Below, in pieces: positions 1 through 6,468 of a stretch of DNA of 14,085 nucleotides. The position numbers and the translations under genes were made by a program. This stretch comes from an uncultured Synergistaceae bacterium (GTDB lineage: Bacteria > Synergistota > Synergistia > Synergistales > Aminobacteriaceae), in NCBI GenBank assembly GCA_937870605.1, contig CALMZW010000354.1, positions 1 to 14,085 on the forward strand. Direction: 5' to 3'. Below the pieces are notes generated by a model, which saw only the letters and a list, made by a program, of their open reading frames with translations, was not told the origin of the DNA and searched no databases. The first letter of the stretch is position 1; each line of letters begins with the position of its first letter.

Positions 1-190
1 CGGCGCGAACGGGAAGAAGGCGTCCTCGGTCTGGATCCTGAAAGACGGCGCGCCGGAACCGGTTCCCGTCGTCAGCGGAATTTCGGACGGGCTCTTCGTC
101 GAGATCGTCTCGGGCGACGTATGCCCCGGGCAACAGGTGATCGTATCGGAGACCCGGCCGCGAAAGAACGCGACCCGGAGCCCCTTCTGA
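1..190 (+). CDS. MacA/HlyD-family periplasmic adaptor, C-terminal end (partial)
   Basis: The reading frame entering the window at base 2 runs to a TGA at 188-190 and gives about 62 residues. They resemble the C-terminal end of MacA/AcrA-type membrane fusion proteins: a 'VWILKDGAPEPVPV' strand, then 'GISDGLFVEIVSGD' and 'GQQVIVSE', the pattern of the membrane-proximal domain. In such systems the adaptor sits in the periplasm and links an inner-membrane ABC or RND transporter to an outer-membrane channel. Its stop is only 2 bases before the ATG of the MacB-like permease, so the two are surely one operon. The N-terminal part (membrane anchor, hairpin, lipoyl domains) lies outside the window. Assignment to the adaptor family is good; the substrate is unknown. 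Confidence 0.8.
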   Translation, partial: GANGKKASSVWILKDGAPEPVPVVSGISDGLFVEIVSGDVCPGQQVIVSETRPRKNATRSPF

Positions 191-192
191 CG

Positions 193-1434
193 ATGCGGAC
201 GCACGGGATCGGCGCGGCGCAGCTTTCCCGCACCGCGCTCCGGGCGCTCCGGGCCAACCGGGCGCGGAGCGCCCTCACGATGCTCGGCGTCATCATCGGC
301 GTCGCGGCCGTGATCACGATGATGGCGGTGGGAACCGGGGCCAGGCGCAGTATCGAGGGATTCATCGCCGGCGTGGGCAGCAACCTGCTCATCATCATGC
401 CGGGAACCGCGTCGACCGGGGGCGTCCGTCTGGCGGCCGGCTCCGGCGCGAGTCTGACGCTCGACGACGCCGACGCGATTCTCCGGGAGTGCCCGTCCGT
501 TGCGGACGTCGCCCCCGACCGCAGCGGCAGCGCGCAGATCGTCGCCGGAAACGCGAACTGGAACACCTTCGTTCTCGGCACGACCGACGCGATGCTTCGC
601 GTTCGGAACTGGACGGTCGCCTCGGGGCGCTCGCTGACGGACGAGGACGTTCTCACGTGCGCCACGTTCTGCGTCCTCGGCGCGACCGTTGCGAACAACC
701 TCTTCGGCTCCGACGATCCGGTCGGCCGCCAGGTCCGGATCCGGAAGGTCCCGTTCACGGTGGCGGGCGTTCTCGAACCCAAGGGCGAGACGCCCTGGGG
801 CGGCGACCAGGACGATCTCGCGTTCGTCCCGGTCACGACGGCGCAGCGTCGCCTGTTTCGTTCGGTCATTCCCGGCTTCGTCCGGCGGATCACCGTCCAG
901 ACCGAAGCGCCTGAAGATCTCGAACCGGCGGAGCGCGAGATCCGCGCGCTCCTTCGGCAGCGCCACAGGACGCCCGACGGGCGGAGCGACGACTTTACGA
1001 TCCGCAACCTCACGCAGATCCTCGAGACGGCCGCGGAGTCCACGCGCGTCATGTCGCTTCTTCTCGGGGCGGTGGCGTCCGTCTCGCTGCTCGTGGGGGG
1101 GATCGGCATCATGAACATCATGCTCGTCTCGGTCACGGAGCGGACGCGGGAGATCGGCATCCGCATGGCGGTCGGCGCGCGCCGCAGCGACATCCGCTTC
1201 CAGTTCCTCGCCGAAGCGCTCATGCTCTCGCTCTTCGGCGGCGTCATCGGCATCGGGCTCGGAATCGCCGCGTCGAACGGACTGACGTCCGCGTTCGACT
1301 GGACCACGGAGATCACGCCGGAGTCCATTGCGCTTTCGTTCGGCTTTTCCGCGGCGATCGGCGTCTTCTTCGGCCTGTACCCTGCGTGGAAGGCCTCGTG
1401 CGCGTCGCCGATCGAGGCGCTTCGCTATGAATGA
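193..1434 (+). CDS. MacB-like ABC transporter permease (FtsX/MacB_PCD type, no ATPase domain)
   Basis: This 413-residue inner-membrane protein has the MacB permease layout. TM1 is at about 28-48 and carries 'ALTMLGVIIGVAAVI'. A large periplasmic core domain follows, and then three C-terminal TM segments with the typical 'GGIGIMNIMLVSVTERTREIGIRMAVGAR' block (split here: GGIGIMNIMLVSV, then TERTREIGIRMAVGAR). MacB-type permeases do not pass substrate across the inner membrane; they act as mechanotransmission devices that drive periplasmic export. Full MacB has an N-terminal ATPase domain, absent here, so a separate ATP-binding subunit is required and is not seen between adaptor and permease. 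I chose ATG 193 over an in-frame ATG at 121, because the longer form would overlap the adaptor gene and add a 24-residue charged tail. A GGAG lies about 12 bases upstream. Confidence 0.9.
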   Translation: MRTHGIGAAQLSRTALRALRANRARSALTMLGVIIGVAAVITMMAVGTGARRSIEGFIAGVGSNLLIIMPGTASTGGVRLAAGSGASLTLDDADAILRECPSVADVAPDRSGSAQIVAGNANWNTFVLGTTDAMLRVRNWTVASGRSLTDEDVLTCATFCVLGATVANNLFGSDDPVGRQVRIRKVPFTVAGVLEPKGETPWGGDQDDLAFVPVTTAQRRLFRSVIPGFVRRITVQTEAPEDLEPAEREIRALLRQRHRTPDGRSDDFTIRNLTQILETAAESTRVMSLLLGAVASVSLLVGGIGIMNIMLVSVTERTREIGIRMAVGARRSDIRFQFLAEALMLSLFGGVIGIGLGIAASNGLTSAFDWTTEITPESIALSFGFSAAIGVFFGLYPAWKASCASPIEALRYE

Positions 1435-1483
1435 TCCGCGCGGACGTCCGTCCGTTTGTGAAACGGGAAGGAGGAACAGTACA

Positions 1484-2089
1484 GTGATTCGTCGTTTCGC
1501 CCTGTTTTTCGCTGTCGTCGTGATCGCTGCTGCGCTCGGCGTCCTCCCGGCCGCCGCAACCCAGGCGGCCGGGAGGAGCGTTCCGGATCAGGAAATCCTG
1601 GCCGACGGCCTCTTCCGCGATGCGGCCGCGCTCGATTCGGACGAGGTTTCGGCGATCGCCGCCCTCTATCGCCGGGTCGTGGAGGAGTGCCCCGATACGG
1701 AATACGCGCGCGAAGCCCTCTGGAACCTGTCGTCGCTCGCGATGGAGAAGACCCCTCCCGACTGGAAAGAGGCCGCCGCGTCGCTCGAACTCTTCCTGAA
1801 GCGCTACCCCGACGCGCCGGACGCGGCCTCCGTGGTCGAACGGCTGCTGCTCGTGTACGGAGAGTCGCACCGGCATGCGGACGCGTTGCCGCTTTTCGAA
1901 CGGTTGCTGAAGACGCCCGAGGATATCCCGTCGGACGATCTCCCGGACGTCTGGTTCCGGTATGCGCGCTCTCTCGAAGGGGCCGGAAAGAAGAACGAGG
2001 CGAAGACGTGGTACGCCAGGGTCTGTTCGGAGGCTCCGGGGACGGACGCGGCCCGTCTGGCGCGGGAACGCCTGGAGGCGATGAAATGA
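1484..2089 (+). CDS. exported TPR-like (tetratricopeptide/BamD-YbgF-like) protein
   Basis: A 201-residue protein starting at GTG 1484, with a near-perfect AAGGAGG at 1468-1474, 9 bases upstream. This start places a classic signal peptide at the N-terminus (basic RR, hydrophobic FALFFAVVVIAAALGVL, then an Ala-rich cleavage region near residues 25-30). An upstream in-frame ATG at 1427 would put a charged leader ahead of the signal and has no good ribosome site. The mature part is helical and has tetratricopeptide-like periodicity: 'ALYRRVVEECPDTEYAREALWNL', 'ELFLKRYPDAPDAASVVERLLLVY', 'WYARVCSEAPGTDAARLARERL', interrupted by a third unit. Such Pro-Asp-rich TPRs occur in BamD, YbgF/CpoB and related envelope scaffold proteins. 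No lipobox cysteine is visible. Its stop overlaps the next start (ATGA). The partner is unknown. Confidence 0.75.
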   Translation: MIRRFALFFAVVVIAAALGVLPAAATQAAGRSVPDQEILADGLFRDAAALDSDEVSAIAALYRRVVEECPDTEYAREALWNLSSLAMEKTPPDWKEAAASLELFLKRYPDAPDAASVVERLLLVYGESHRHADALPLFERLLKTPEDIPSDDLPDVWFRYARSLEGAGKKNEAKTWYARVCSEAPGTDAARLARERLEAMK

Positions 2090-3156
2090 AGACGGATCTC
2101 TCGGCGCATCTGGGACTCGAAGTGGACGACCTTTTCGCACAGGAACGCTTTTACCGGACCGTCCTCGGCTTCTCGACCCTCTACCGCTACACGAGCCGCA
2201 ACACGCCCGGCCTGCGGACGGTCATGCTTCGGCGGGGGCGGATCGACCTCGAGCTGCTGCATCGTGACGGCGCGACGGCGTCCGTCGGAACGCCGCGACA
2301 GGGACACGTCGCGTTCGAGGCGGACGACCCGGACGCACTGTACGCGACCCTCTGCGGACTCGGGCTTGCGGGGCTGACGCCGCCGCGGGACACGGGAGAC
2401 GGCTTCCGGGAGTTTTCGCTGACCGACCCGGAGGGAAACCGGATCGAGCTGTTCCGCAGGATCCGTCCCTTTGCGCGGCCGGCTCCGGCCGCGGCGATCT
2501 TCGATCTCGACGGGACGCTCGTCGACAGCGAGCGAAACTACTACGAGGCGGACCGCCTCCTGCTGGCGGACTACGGCGTCCGCCTGACGCCCGAGATGAA
2601 GCGGCGGTACGTCGGCGGCGGCATTCTCGATATGGCGCGGGACATCCGCGTCCGGTTCGGCATCGGGGAGTCCGCCGAGGTCCTCGCGGCGCGGAAGATG
2701 GCGACATACCGGAAGCTCGCCCGCGAACACACGCCCGTGTTTCCGGAGATGCGGACATGTGCGGAGAAGCTCGCGGCCCGGGGAATGCCCCTCGCGGTCG
2801 CTTCCGGATCCCCGATCGACGTCGTGACGATGGTTCTGGCGGCCAACGGGCTGGATCGCCTCTTTGCGGTCGTTCTCTCGACGGACGAAGCGGGGCGGCC
2901 CAAACCCGACCCGGCGGTGTTCGTCGAGGCGGCCCGCCGCCTTGACGTCGCGCCGGATCGGTGCGTCGTGTTCGAGGACTCCGCGCCCGGAATCGAGGCC
3001 GCCCTGCGCGGCGGGATGCGATGCGTCGCGATTCCCTCGGCGCCGGAGCCGCCCCTGGATCCCCGGTTCGATATGGCGGACCTGCTGTTCGCGGACGGGA
3101 TGCCGTCGTTCGACGCGGAGTCCGTCCTCTCGTGGATGGACGCTAGTTCCAGGTGA
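2086..3156 (+). CDS. VOC (glyoxalase-fold) domain fused to HAD-family phosphatase
   Basis: This 356-residue protein joins two enzymes. Residues 1-126 form a vicinal-oxygen-chelate (glyoxalase I-like) domain with all four usual metal ligands in register: H8, E56, H74 and E121 (in 'GHVAFEADD' and 'DPEGNRIELF'). Residues 135-356 form a HAD hydrolase of the beta-phosphoglucomutase/phosphatase subgroup: motif I 'FDLDGTLVDSE' (nucleophile D140, acid/base D142), motif II S240 in 'VASGSP', motif III K273 in 'RPKPDP', motif IV 'VFEDSAPGIEAA' (D298). The cap between motifs I and II is helical, as in C1 caps. The start overlaps the previous stop as ATGA, with GGAGG 7 bases upstream. The two activities are each well supported. 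The combination may act on a sugar phosphate and a reactive dicarbonyl or isomer of it, but the substrate is inference. The 3' end overlaps the convergent ketosynthase gene by 14 bases. Confidence 0.9.
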   Translation: MKTDLSAHLGLEVDDLFAQERFYRTVLGFSTLYRYTSRNTPGLRTVMLRRGRIDLELLHRDGATASVGTPRQGHVAFEADDPDALYATLCGLGLAGLTPPRDTGDGFREFSLTDPEGNRIELFRRIRPFARPAPAAAIFDLDGTLVDSERNYYEADRLLLADYGVRLTPEMKRRYVGGGILDMARDIRVRFGIGESAEVLAARKMATYRKLAREHTPVFPEMRTCAEKLAARGMPLAVASGSPIDVVTMVLAANGLDRLFAVVLSTDEAGRPKPDPAVFVEAARRLDVAPDRCVVFEDSAPGIEAALRGGMRCVAIPSAPEPPLDPRFDMADLLFADGMPSFDAESVLSWMDASSR

Positions 3157-4159
3157 GAATCGTCGCGCCCCAGGAGAACCCCACGCCGAAGCCGACGAGC
3201 ATGACGCGCGCGCCCGGCCGGACGCGGCCTTCGCGGACCGCCTCGGCGAGCGCGATCGGGATCGTGGAACTCACCGTGTTCCCGGTCTGCTCCATGCAGA
3301 CGTAGAATCGCTCCTCCGGGATCTCCATCTCTTTCCGAAGGTGATCGAGAATCAGTCGCGTGGCCTGGTGGAAGACGAACAGGTCGACGTCCTCCATCGT
3401 CATGGCGTGCCGTTCGAGGACGCCGCGCACGCATCCGGGGACCGTTCGCACGGTGAAGTCCAGAATTTCCGGGCCGTTCATGTACAGGTTGTCCTGCGAG
3501 CGCACGTTGCCCCACATATTGGTGCGTTCGACGGCCGTCTCCGCCGAACGCGGGATTGCGAACCCCCCCGCGGGAATCAGGAGCTTTTCGGCGCCCGAAC
3601 CGTCCGTGCCCAGAACGAACCCGCCGATCGCCCCCCCGCTCTCGCCCGTCCCGACGAGGATCGCCGCCGCCGCGTCGCCGAAAATCGTGCGCGTGCTCTT
3701 GTCCATCGGATTCACGGTCTTCGACAGCGTGTCGGCCGTTACGAGCAGAACGTTGCGCGCAACGCCCGAGAATACGAGCGATTTGGCGAGCGCGAGCCCG
3801 TAAATGAACCCCGAACATCCCAGGTTGTAGTCGAGCGCGCCCGAGTCGGGCCGGAGCCCGAGCCGCCGGTGCACGAGACACGCCGTGGCCGGCATGTAGT
3901 AGTCCGGAGTCTCCGTGCACAGCAGCAGCATATCGACCTCGTTCCGGTCGAACGAAGGGGAGTCCGCGAACAGGCGCTCGCAGGCGCCCGTCGCGAGATC
4001 CGAAACGAGTTCCGTGGTGGCGACCCGCCGTTCCCGAATCCCCGTCTTCTGGTAGATCTTGTCCTCCGTCCACGTGCCGAACTGCCGGACCAGTTCCGCA
4101 TTGTCCACTCTCGTACAGGGCAGCTCGCAGGCGATGCCCCGAATCCGTATTTCCGTCAT
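3143..4159 (-). CDS. 3-oxoacyl-ACP synthase III-like ketosynthase (FabH family)
   Basis: A 338-residue thiolase-fold enzyme. FabH-type enzymes condense an acyl-CoA primer with malonyl-ACP and start fatty-acid chains. The catalytic triad is intact: C115 in 'NLGCSGFIYGLA', H264 in 'FVFHQAT', and N294 in 'TGNTVSSTIPIAL'. The C-terminus has the family's 'GFGVGFSWGATIL'. 'HQAT' replaces the usual 'HQAN'; that residue is not one of the triad. At 338 residues it is slightly longer than E. coli FabH. I chose the ATG at 4159 because GGAGGG lies about 9 bases upstream, while a longer TTG-initiated frame (to 4219) would begin inside the promoter. It stands alone with no acyl carrier protein or other fab genes beside it, so it could be the housekeeping FabH or a specialised KAS III for secondary or envelope lipids. 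Its family is certain; its primer specificity is not. Confidence 0.92.
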   Translation of the reverse strand: MTEIRIRGIACELPCTRVDNAELVRQFGTWTEDKIYQKTGIRERRVATTELVSDLATGACERLFADSPSFDRNEVDMLLLCTETPDYYMPATACLVHRRLGLRPDSGALDYNLGCSGFIYGLALAKSLVFSGVARNVLLVTADTLSKTVNPMDKSTRTIFGDAAAAILVGTGESGGAIGGFVLGTDGSGAEKLLIPAGGFAIPRSAETAVERTNMWGNVRSQDNLYMNGPEILDFTVRTVPGCVRGVLERHAMTMEDVDLFVFHQATRLILDHLRKEMEIPEERFYVCMEQTGNTVSSTIPIALAEAVREGRVRPGARVMLVGFGVGFSWGATILTWN

Positions 4160-4190
4160 GCTCTCCATCCCTCCCTCAATTTCGGAACGC

Positions 4191-4219
4191 ATTATCTCAT
4201 TATGGGTACCAGGTGACAA
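4191..4219 (-). promoter_or_regulatory. sigma-70-type promoter of the FabH-like gene
   Basis: On the minus strand TTGTCA (4219-4214) is followed by a 17-base spacer and GATAAT (4196-4191). Each hexamer matches 5 of 6 consensus bases. Transcription would begin near 4184, about 25 bases before the chosen ATG at 4159, which leaves room for the GGAGGG ribosome site. Seen directly in the sequence; activity is inferred. Confidence 0.7.
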
Positions 4220-4246
4220 TACCAGCTGTCAGCACCAGCTCGTCGA
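4208..4246. repeat. three 13-bp direct repeats overlapping the FabH-like promoter (possible operator)
   Basis: On the plus strand ACCAGGTGACAAT, ACCAGCTGTCAGC and ACCAGCTCGTCGA begin at 4208, 4221 and 4234, exactly 13 bases apart. On the minus strand the shared core reads AGCTGGT, AGCTGGT, ACCTGGT. The promoter-proximal copy overlaps the -35 box of the ketosynthase promoter and the other two lie just upstream of it. The set is also upstream of the divergent cation-transporter promoter. This spacing, a little over one helical turn, suits a regulator that binds several half sites. No known regulator is identified. Confidence 0.45.
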
Positions 4247-4287
4247 AATGATCGCGGTCCCGAAAATCAGTCCGCCGCGGCGGCCTA

Positions 4288-4296
4288 TGCTACAAT
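4288..4296 (+). promoter_or_regulatory. extended -10 promoter of the cation diffusion facilitator gene
   Basis: TGCTACAAT is an extended -10 element (TG at 4288-4289, TACAAT at 4291-4296, 5 of 6 to consensus). No good -35 is present 17 bases upstream (CAGTCC), which is tolerated with an extended -10. Transcription from about 4303 would leave a leader of roughly 50 bases before ATG 4354. Confidence 0.5.
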
Positions 4297-4353
4297 TGCA
4301 GGAATTGAAAAAAACGACCCCCGGGCGCAGGCGATTCGCCGGAGGCCTGTCTG

Positions 4354-5367
4354 ATGGAAAAGAGGGAGATTATGGACGGGGAGCTTCATGGAGAGGCGCG
4401 GGCCGCGCGGGCGTCGTTCGTGACGTGGATCGGCCTTGTGGTGAATATCGTTCTGACGGCGTTCAAATATCTCGCCGGTTTTCTCGGACACAGCGGCGCC
4501 ATGATCGCGGATGCGACGCATTCGCTATCGGACCTGATCACGGATGTCGTCGTCATCCTCGGTTTCCGGATCGTCAGCAAGCCCGCCGACCACGGGCACG
4601 ATTACGGGCACGGCAAGGTGGAGACGCTTCTGGCGGCCATCTGCGGCTTCTTCCTGCTGGCCGCGGGACTGGGAATCCTCTGGAGCGGCGCCTGCTCGAT
4701 ATGGGGCGTCCTTCGCGGAGGCGTGATCGCCCGTCCCGGCGCCATCGCGTTCGCCGCGGCGGTGCTTTCCGTCGTCTCGAAGGAGATTCTGTACTGGTAC
4801 ACCCTGAAGGCGGGCAATGCGCTGAACAGCCCGGCGATCATCGCCAAGGCGTGGGATCACCGTTCCGACGCCTTCTCGTCCATCGGAACGACGGTCGGCA
4901 TCGGGGGCGCCATGCTCCTCGGGGAACGATGGCGCGTTCTCGACCCCGTCGCGGCCGTCGTCGTGAGCGTCTTCATCGTCAGGGTCGCGGTTCCGATCAT
5001 CCGCGAAAGCCTCGACGAACTGCTCGAAGCGTCGCTGGACCACGAATGCGAGCGCCGGATCCGTTCGATCATCGAACGGAACGACGACGTGTCCGGCTGT
5101 CACAAGCTCCGGACGCGGAAAATCGGCGCGAACATGGCCGTCGACGTCCACGTCGTCGTTCGCAGGGATCTTTCGCTCGTCGAGGCGCATGAAATCGCCG
5201 ACGCGATCGAGGACGAGCTGCGGAAGGAGTTCGGACGCGAAACGTTCGTGACGCTTCATGTGGAACCCGATGCCCAGTCGGGGGCTTCTTCCGGCGGACC
5301 CGCCGGCCGGCGGGAAGCGGGGCCCGGCGGGTCGCTCTGCATCTCCGGGCGCGGCCCGCTGCGCTGA
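4354..5367 (+). CDS. cation diffusion facilitator (CDF) family metal efflux transporter
   Basis: A 337-residue inner-membrane divalent-cation/proton antiporter. It shows the CDF order: TM1 at about 22-45, TM2 with 'HSLSD' (H56, D60), a loop with 'DHGHDYGHGK' (79-88) between TM2 and TM3, TM5 with 'DHRSD' (D168, D172), TM6, then a cytoplasmic ferredoxin-like domain from about residue 220 with 'IGANMAVDVHVVV' and 'FVTLHVEPD'. H56/D60/D168/D172 occupy the membrane metal site by comparison with YiiP. The metal (Zn, Fe or Mn) cannot be told from the residues. Start ATG 4354 has GGAGG (4341-4345) 8 bases upstream. The last 30 or so residues are a Gly/Arg/Ser-rich tail not typical of the family and encoded by GC-rich palindromic DNA. 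A strong terminator follows. Confidence 0.93.
   Translation: MEKREIMDGELHGEARAARASFVTWIGLVVNIVLTAFKYLAGFLGHSGAMIADATHSLSDLITDVVVILGFRIVSKPADHGHDYGHGKVETLLAAICGFFLLAAGLGILWSGACSIWGVLRGGVIARPGAIAFAAAVLSVVSKEILYWYTLKAGNALNSPAIIAKAWDHRSDAFSSIGTTVGIGGAMLLGERWRVLDPVAAVVVSVFIVRVAVPIIRESLDELLEASLDHECERRIRSIIERNDDVSGCHKLRTRKIGANMAVDVHVVVRRDLSLVEAHEIADAIEDELRKEFGRETFVTLHVEPDAQSGASSGGPAGRREAGPGGSLCISGRGPLR
5299..5314. repeat. 16-bp perfect GC palindrome in the 3' end of the CDF gene
   Basis: CCCGCCGGCCGGCGGG is self-complementary, and the bases just before it (from 5291) form a second inverted repeat, CCGGCGG-AC-CCGCCGG, sharing its left half. Both lie in the coding sequence for the atypical C-terminal tail of the transporter. 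They may be a structured mRNA element, a remnant of an inserted repeat, or chance in GC-rich DNA. Confidence 0.5.
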
Positions 5368-5396
5368 GTCGGGGGCATTCCCGCATGAAAGACGAC

Positions 5397-5437
5397 GAAG
5401 GGGAGCGATCCACGAGGGATGCTCCCCTTCTTTAGTT
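5397..5437 (+). terminator. strong hairpin terminator between the CDF gene and the convergent selenoprotein operon
   Basis: GAAGGGGAGC (5397-5406) and GCTCCCCTTC (5421-5430) form a perfect 10-bp stem, with further internal pairing ATCC/GGAT. The T-rich stretch TTTAGTT follows on the plus strand, as expected for an intrinsic terminator of the transporter gene. On the minus strand the tail (GTCGTCTTTC) is weaker, but the hairpin may also stop transcription of the selenoprotein operon that ends at 5464. Confidence 0.8.
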
Positions 5438-5463
5438 CTACGGAAAACCCTTGCTTTCGCCCC

Positions 5464-6468
5464 TTACGACGGCCGCGTGTTTCGGAGCGTCCGGCGGAAG
5501 AACAGAAGGATCATTCCCGCGAGGACGATGGAAGCGAACGTGAGGATGACCATCGGCGAGAGGATGACTCCCGGCAGCCCCCACGTGATCTTGACGTCGG
5601 CGGCGTTGTCGAAATGAACGGTCACGCCCGCCCACAGTCCCGAAACATTGCTCAGATTCAGGATCGCCATCGCCCCGGGGCCGATGGTTCCCGCGTCTTC
5701 CGTCCGGAGCTTCGGACCCGCCGGGTTTCCGGCGAGCGGCCGGAGCTGGTCCGCTCCGCCCCGGAGGCGCACCGTCTCCGTCCCCACGTTGGCGACCGCG
5801 AGCAGGAAGTCACGCCCTTTGGGCGCCGGGAAGAGCATCGGAAGCGTCATCTGCGCGGACGTCGACCGGACTTCTCCGAGGATTGTCGACGCGGGAAGTC
5901 CCCCCGCGGGATCGTACACGGCGAAGAGAAGCCGGACGCCCGGATCGAGCCGGACGATGTCGATCGGAAATCTGGTTTCTTCCCCGTGACCGTGTTTCTT
6001 GGCCAGGAGGGCGCCGGAAATGACGCGGTCTGCGTCCGTTTTTCCCGTGAAGTCCCACGTGATGCGGTAGGACGCGTTTTCTTTGTCGCTATTGGTTTGT
6101 TCGTTGTCGAGCCCCGTAAAACGTACGGCGGCGAACTCCTTCGAGCCGCCTCACCCGCCGCATCCGAGCGAGAAGTCCGCCGAAATCGAGCCGCTCCGGA
6201 CCGGGGTCCGGACCATAAGGCGCTCCGCATATCCGCGATCGTTGAAGGTCACGTCGGGAAATCCCTTCAGCGATGCGCGGATCGTATCCGCCGAGGCGGT
6301 GATCCGGAGATCCCTCCCGTAGGTCTTGAACGCCAGGACGTCCGGCTTGAGGGACGTGATCGGATCGAAGCCGGGCAGCGTTCGCGCCGCCTGGGCCGGA
6401 TGCGCGGTCGCGAAGACCAGCGGAAGCGCGAGGACGAATGCCCGGAACGCCGCTCTCATCAGCGTCAT
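5464..6468 (-). CDS. probable CxxU selenoprotein, exported and membrane-anchored, family not recognised
   Basis: The frame from ATG 6468 to TAA 5464 is open except for one TGA at 6153-6151 (codon 106); read as selenocysteine it gives 334 residues. Residues 1-28 are a signal peptide (basic start, FVLALPLVFATA, AQA cleavage). The TGA follows Cys103-Gly-Gly, making a CxxU redox pair, followed by Gly-Gly-Ser. Residues 107-300 form a likely beta-rich extracytoplasmic domain with an HGHGEE stretch (H159, H161). A membrane helix at about 301-324 and a basic tail (RR...R) end the protein, so the redox motif should lie outside the cytoplasm. Separate genes are unlikely, because the 77 codons after TGA contain no ATG, GTG or TTG and still encode protein-like sequence. 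A SECIS-like hairpin follows the TGA. The start overlaps the rhodanese stop (ATGA). The alternative is a nonsense-mutated pseudogene. I do not recognise homologues. Confidence 0.75.
6127..6150 (-). promoter_or_regulatory. SECIS-like hairpin immediately downstream of the UGA
   Basis: In the mRNA, GGCGGC (6150-6145) pairs perfectly with GCCGCC (6132-6127). Inside it GAA (6142-6140) pairs with UUC (6135-6133), leaving a bulged UC (6144-6143) and an apical loop GGAG (6139-6136). A bulged U below a short upper stem and a G in the apical loop are the features SelB needs in the E. coli fdhF element. This hairpin is shorter than that of E. coli, with its loop starting about 12 bases after the UGA, though bacterial SECIS elements vary greatly. 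Confidence 0.6.
6151..6153 (-). other. in-frame UGA, probable selenocysteine codon 106
   Basis: The only in-frame stop in the 335-codon frame. It sits exactly where a second cysteine would complete a CxxC motif (Cys103-Gly-Gly-UGA). Stop codons that replace a redox cysteine are the hallmark of selenocysteine insertion. Confidence 0.75.

Noticed and set aside
2571..4073. Minus-strand ORF of 500 codons over the ketosynthase and HAD genes
   Set aside because: Out of frame with the FabH-like motifs and antisense to the HAD motifs; no protein signature.
4160..4219. Longer start for the FabH-like protein (TTG at 4219)
   Set aside because: It would place the start inside the -35 box and ahead of the transcription start; the 4159 ATG has a good GGAGGG.
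4208..4246. The 13-bp direct repeats as a CRISPR-like array
   Set aside because: Period of 13 bp, only three degenerate copies, no spacers, and they coincide with a promoter.
6136..6141. AAGGAG after the UGA as a ribosome site for a separate downstream gene
   Set aside because: No ATG, GTG or TTG occurs in the coding frame for 77 codons downstream; the motif falls in the loop and upper stem of the SECIS-like hairpin.
5847..6230. Long alternative-frame ORFs covering the UGA region on the minus strand (also 5810-6058)
   Set aside because: Arg/Ser/Pro-rich composition typical of GC-rich shadow frames; no domain, no ribosome site. The selenoprotein frame has a signal peptide, redox motif and membrane anchor.
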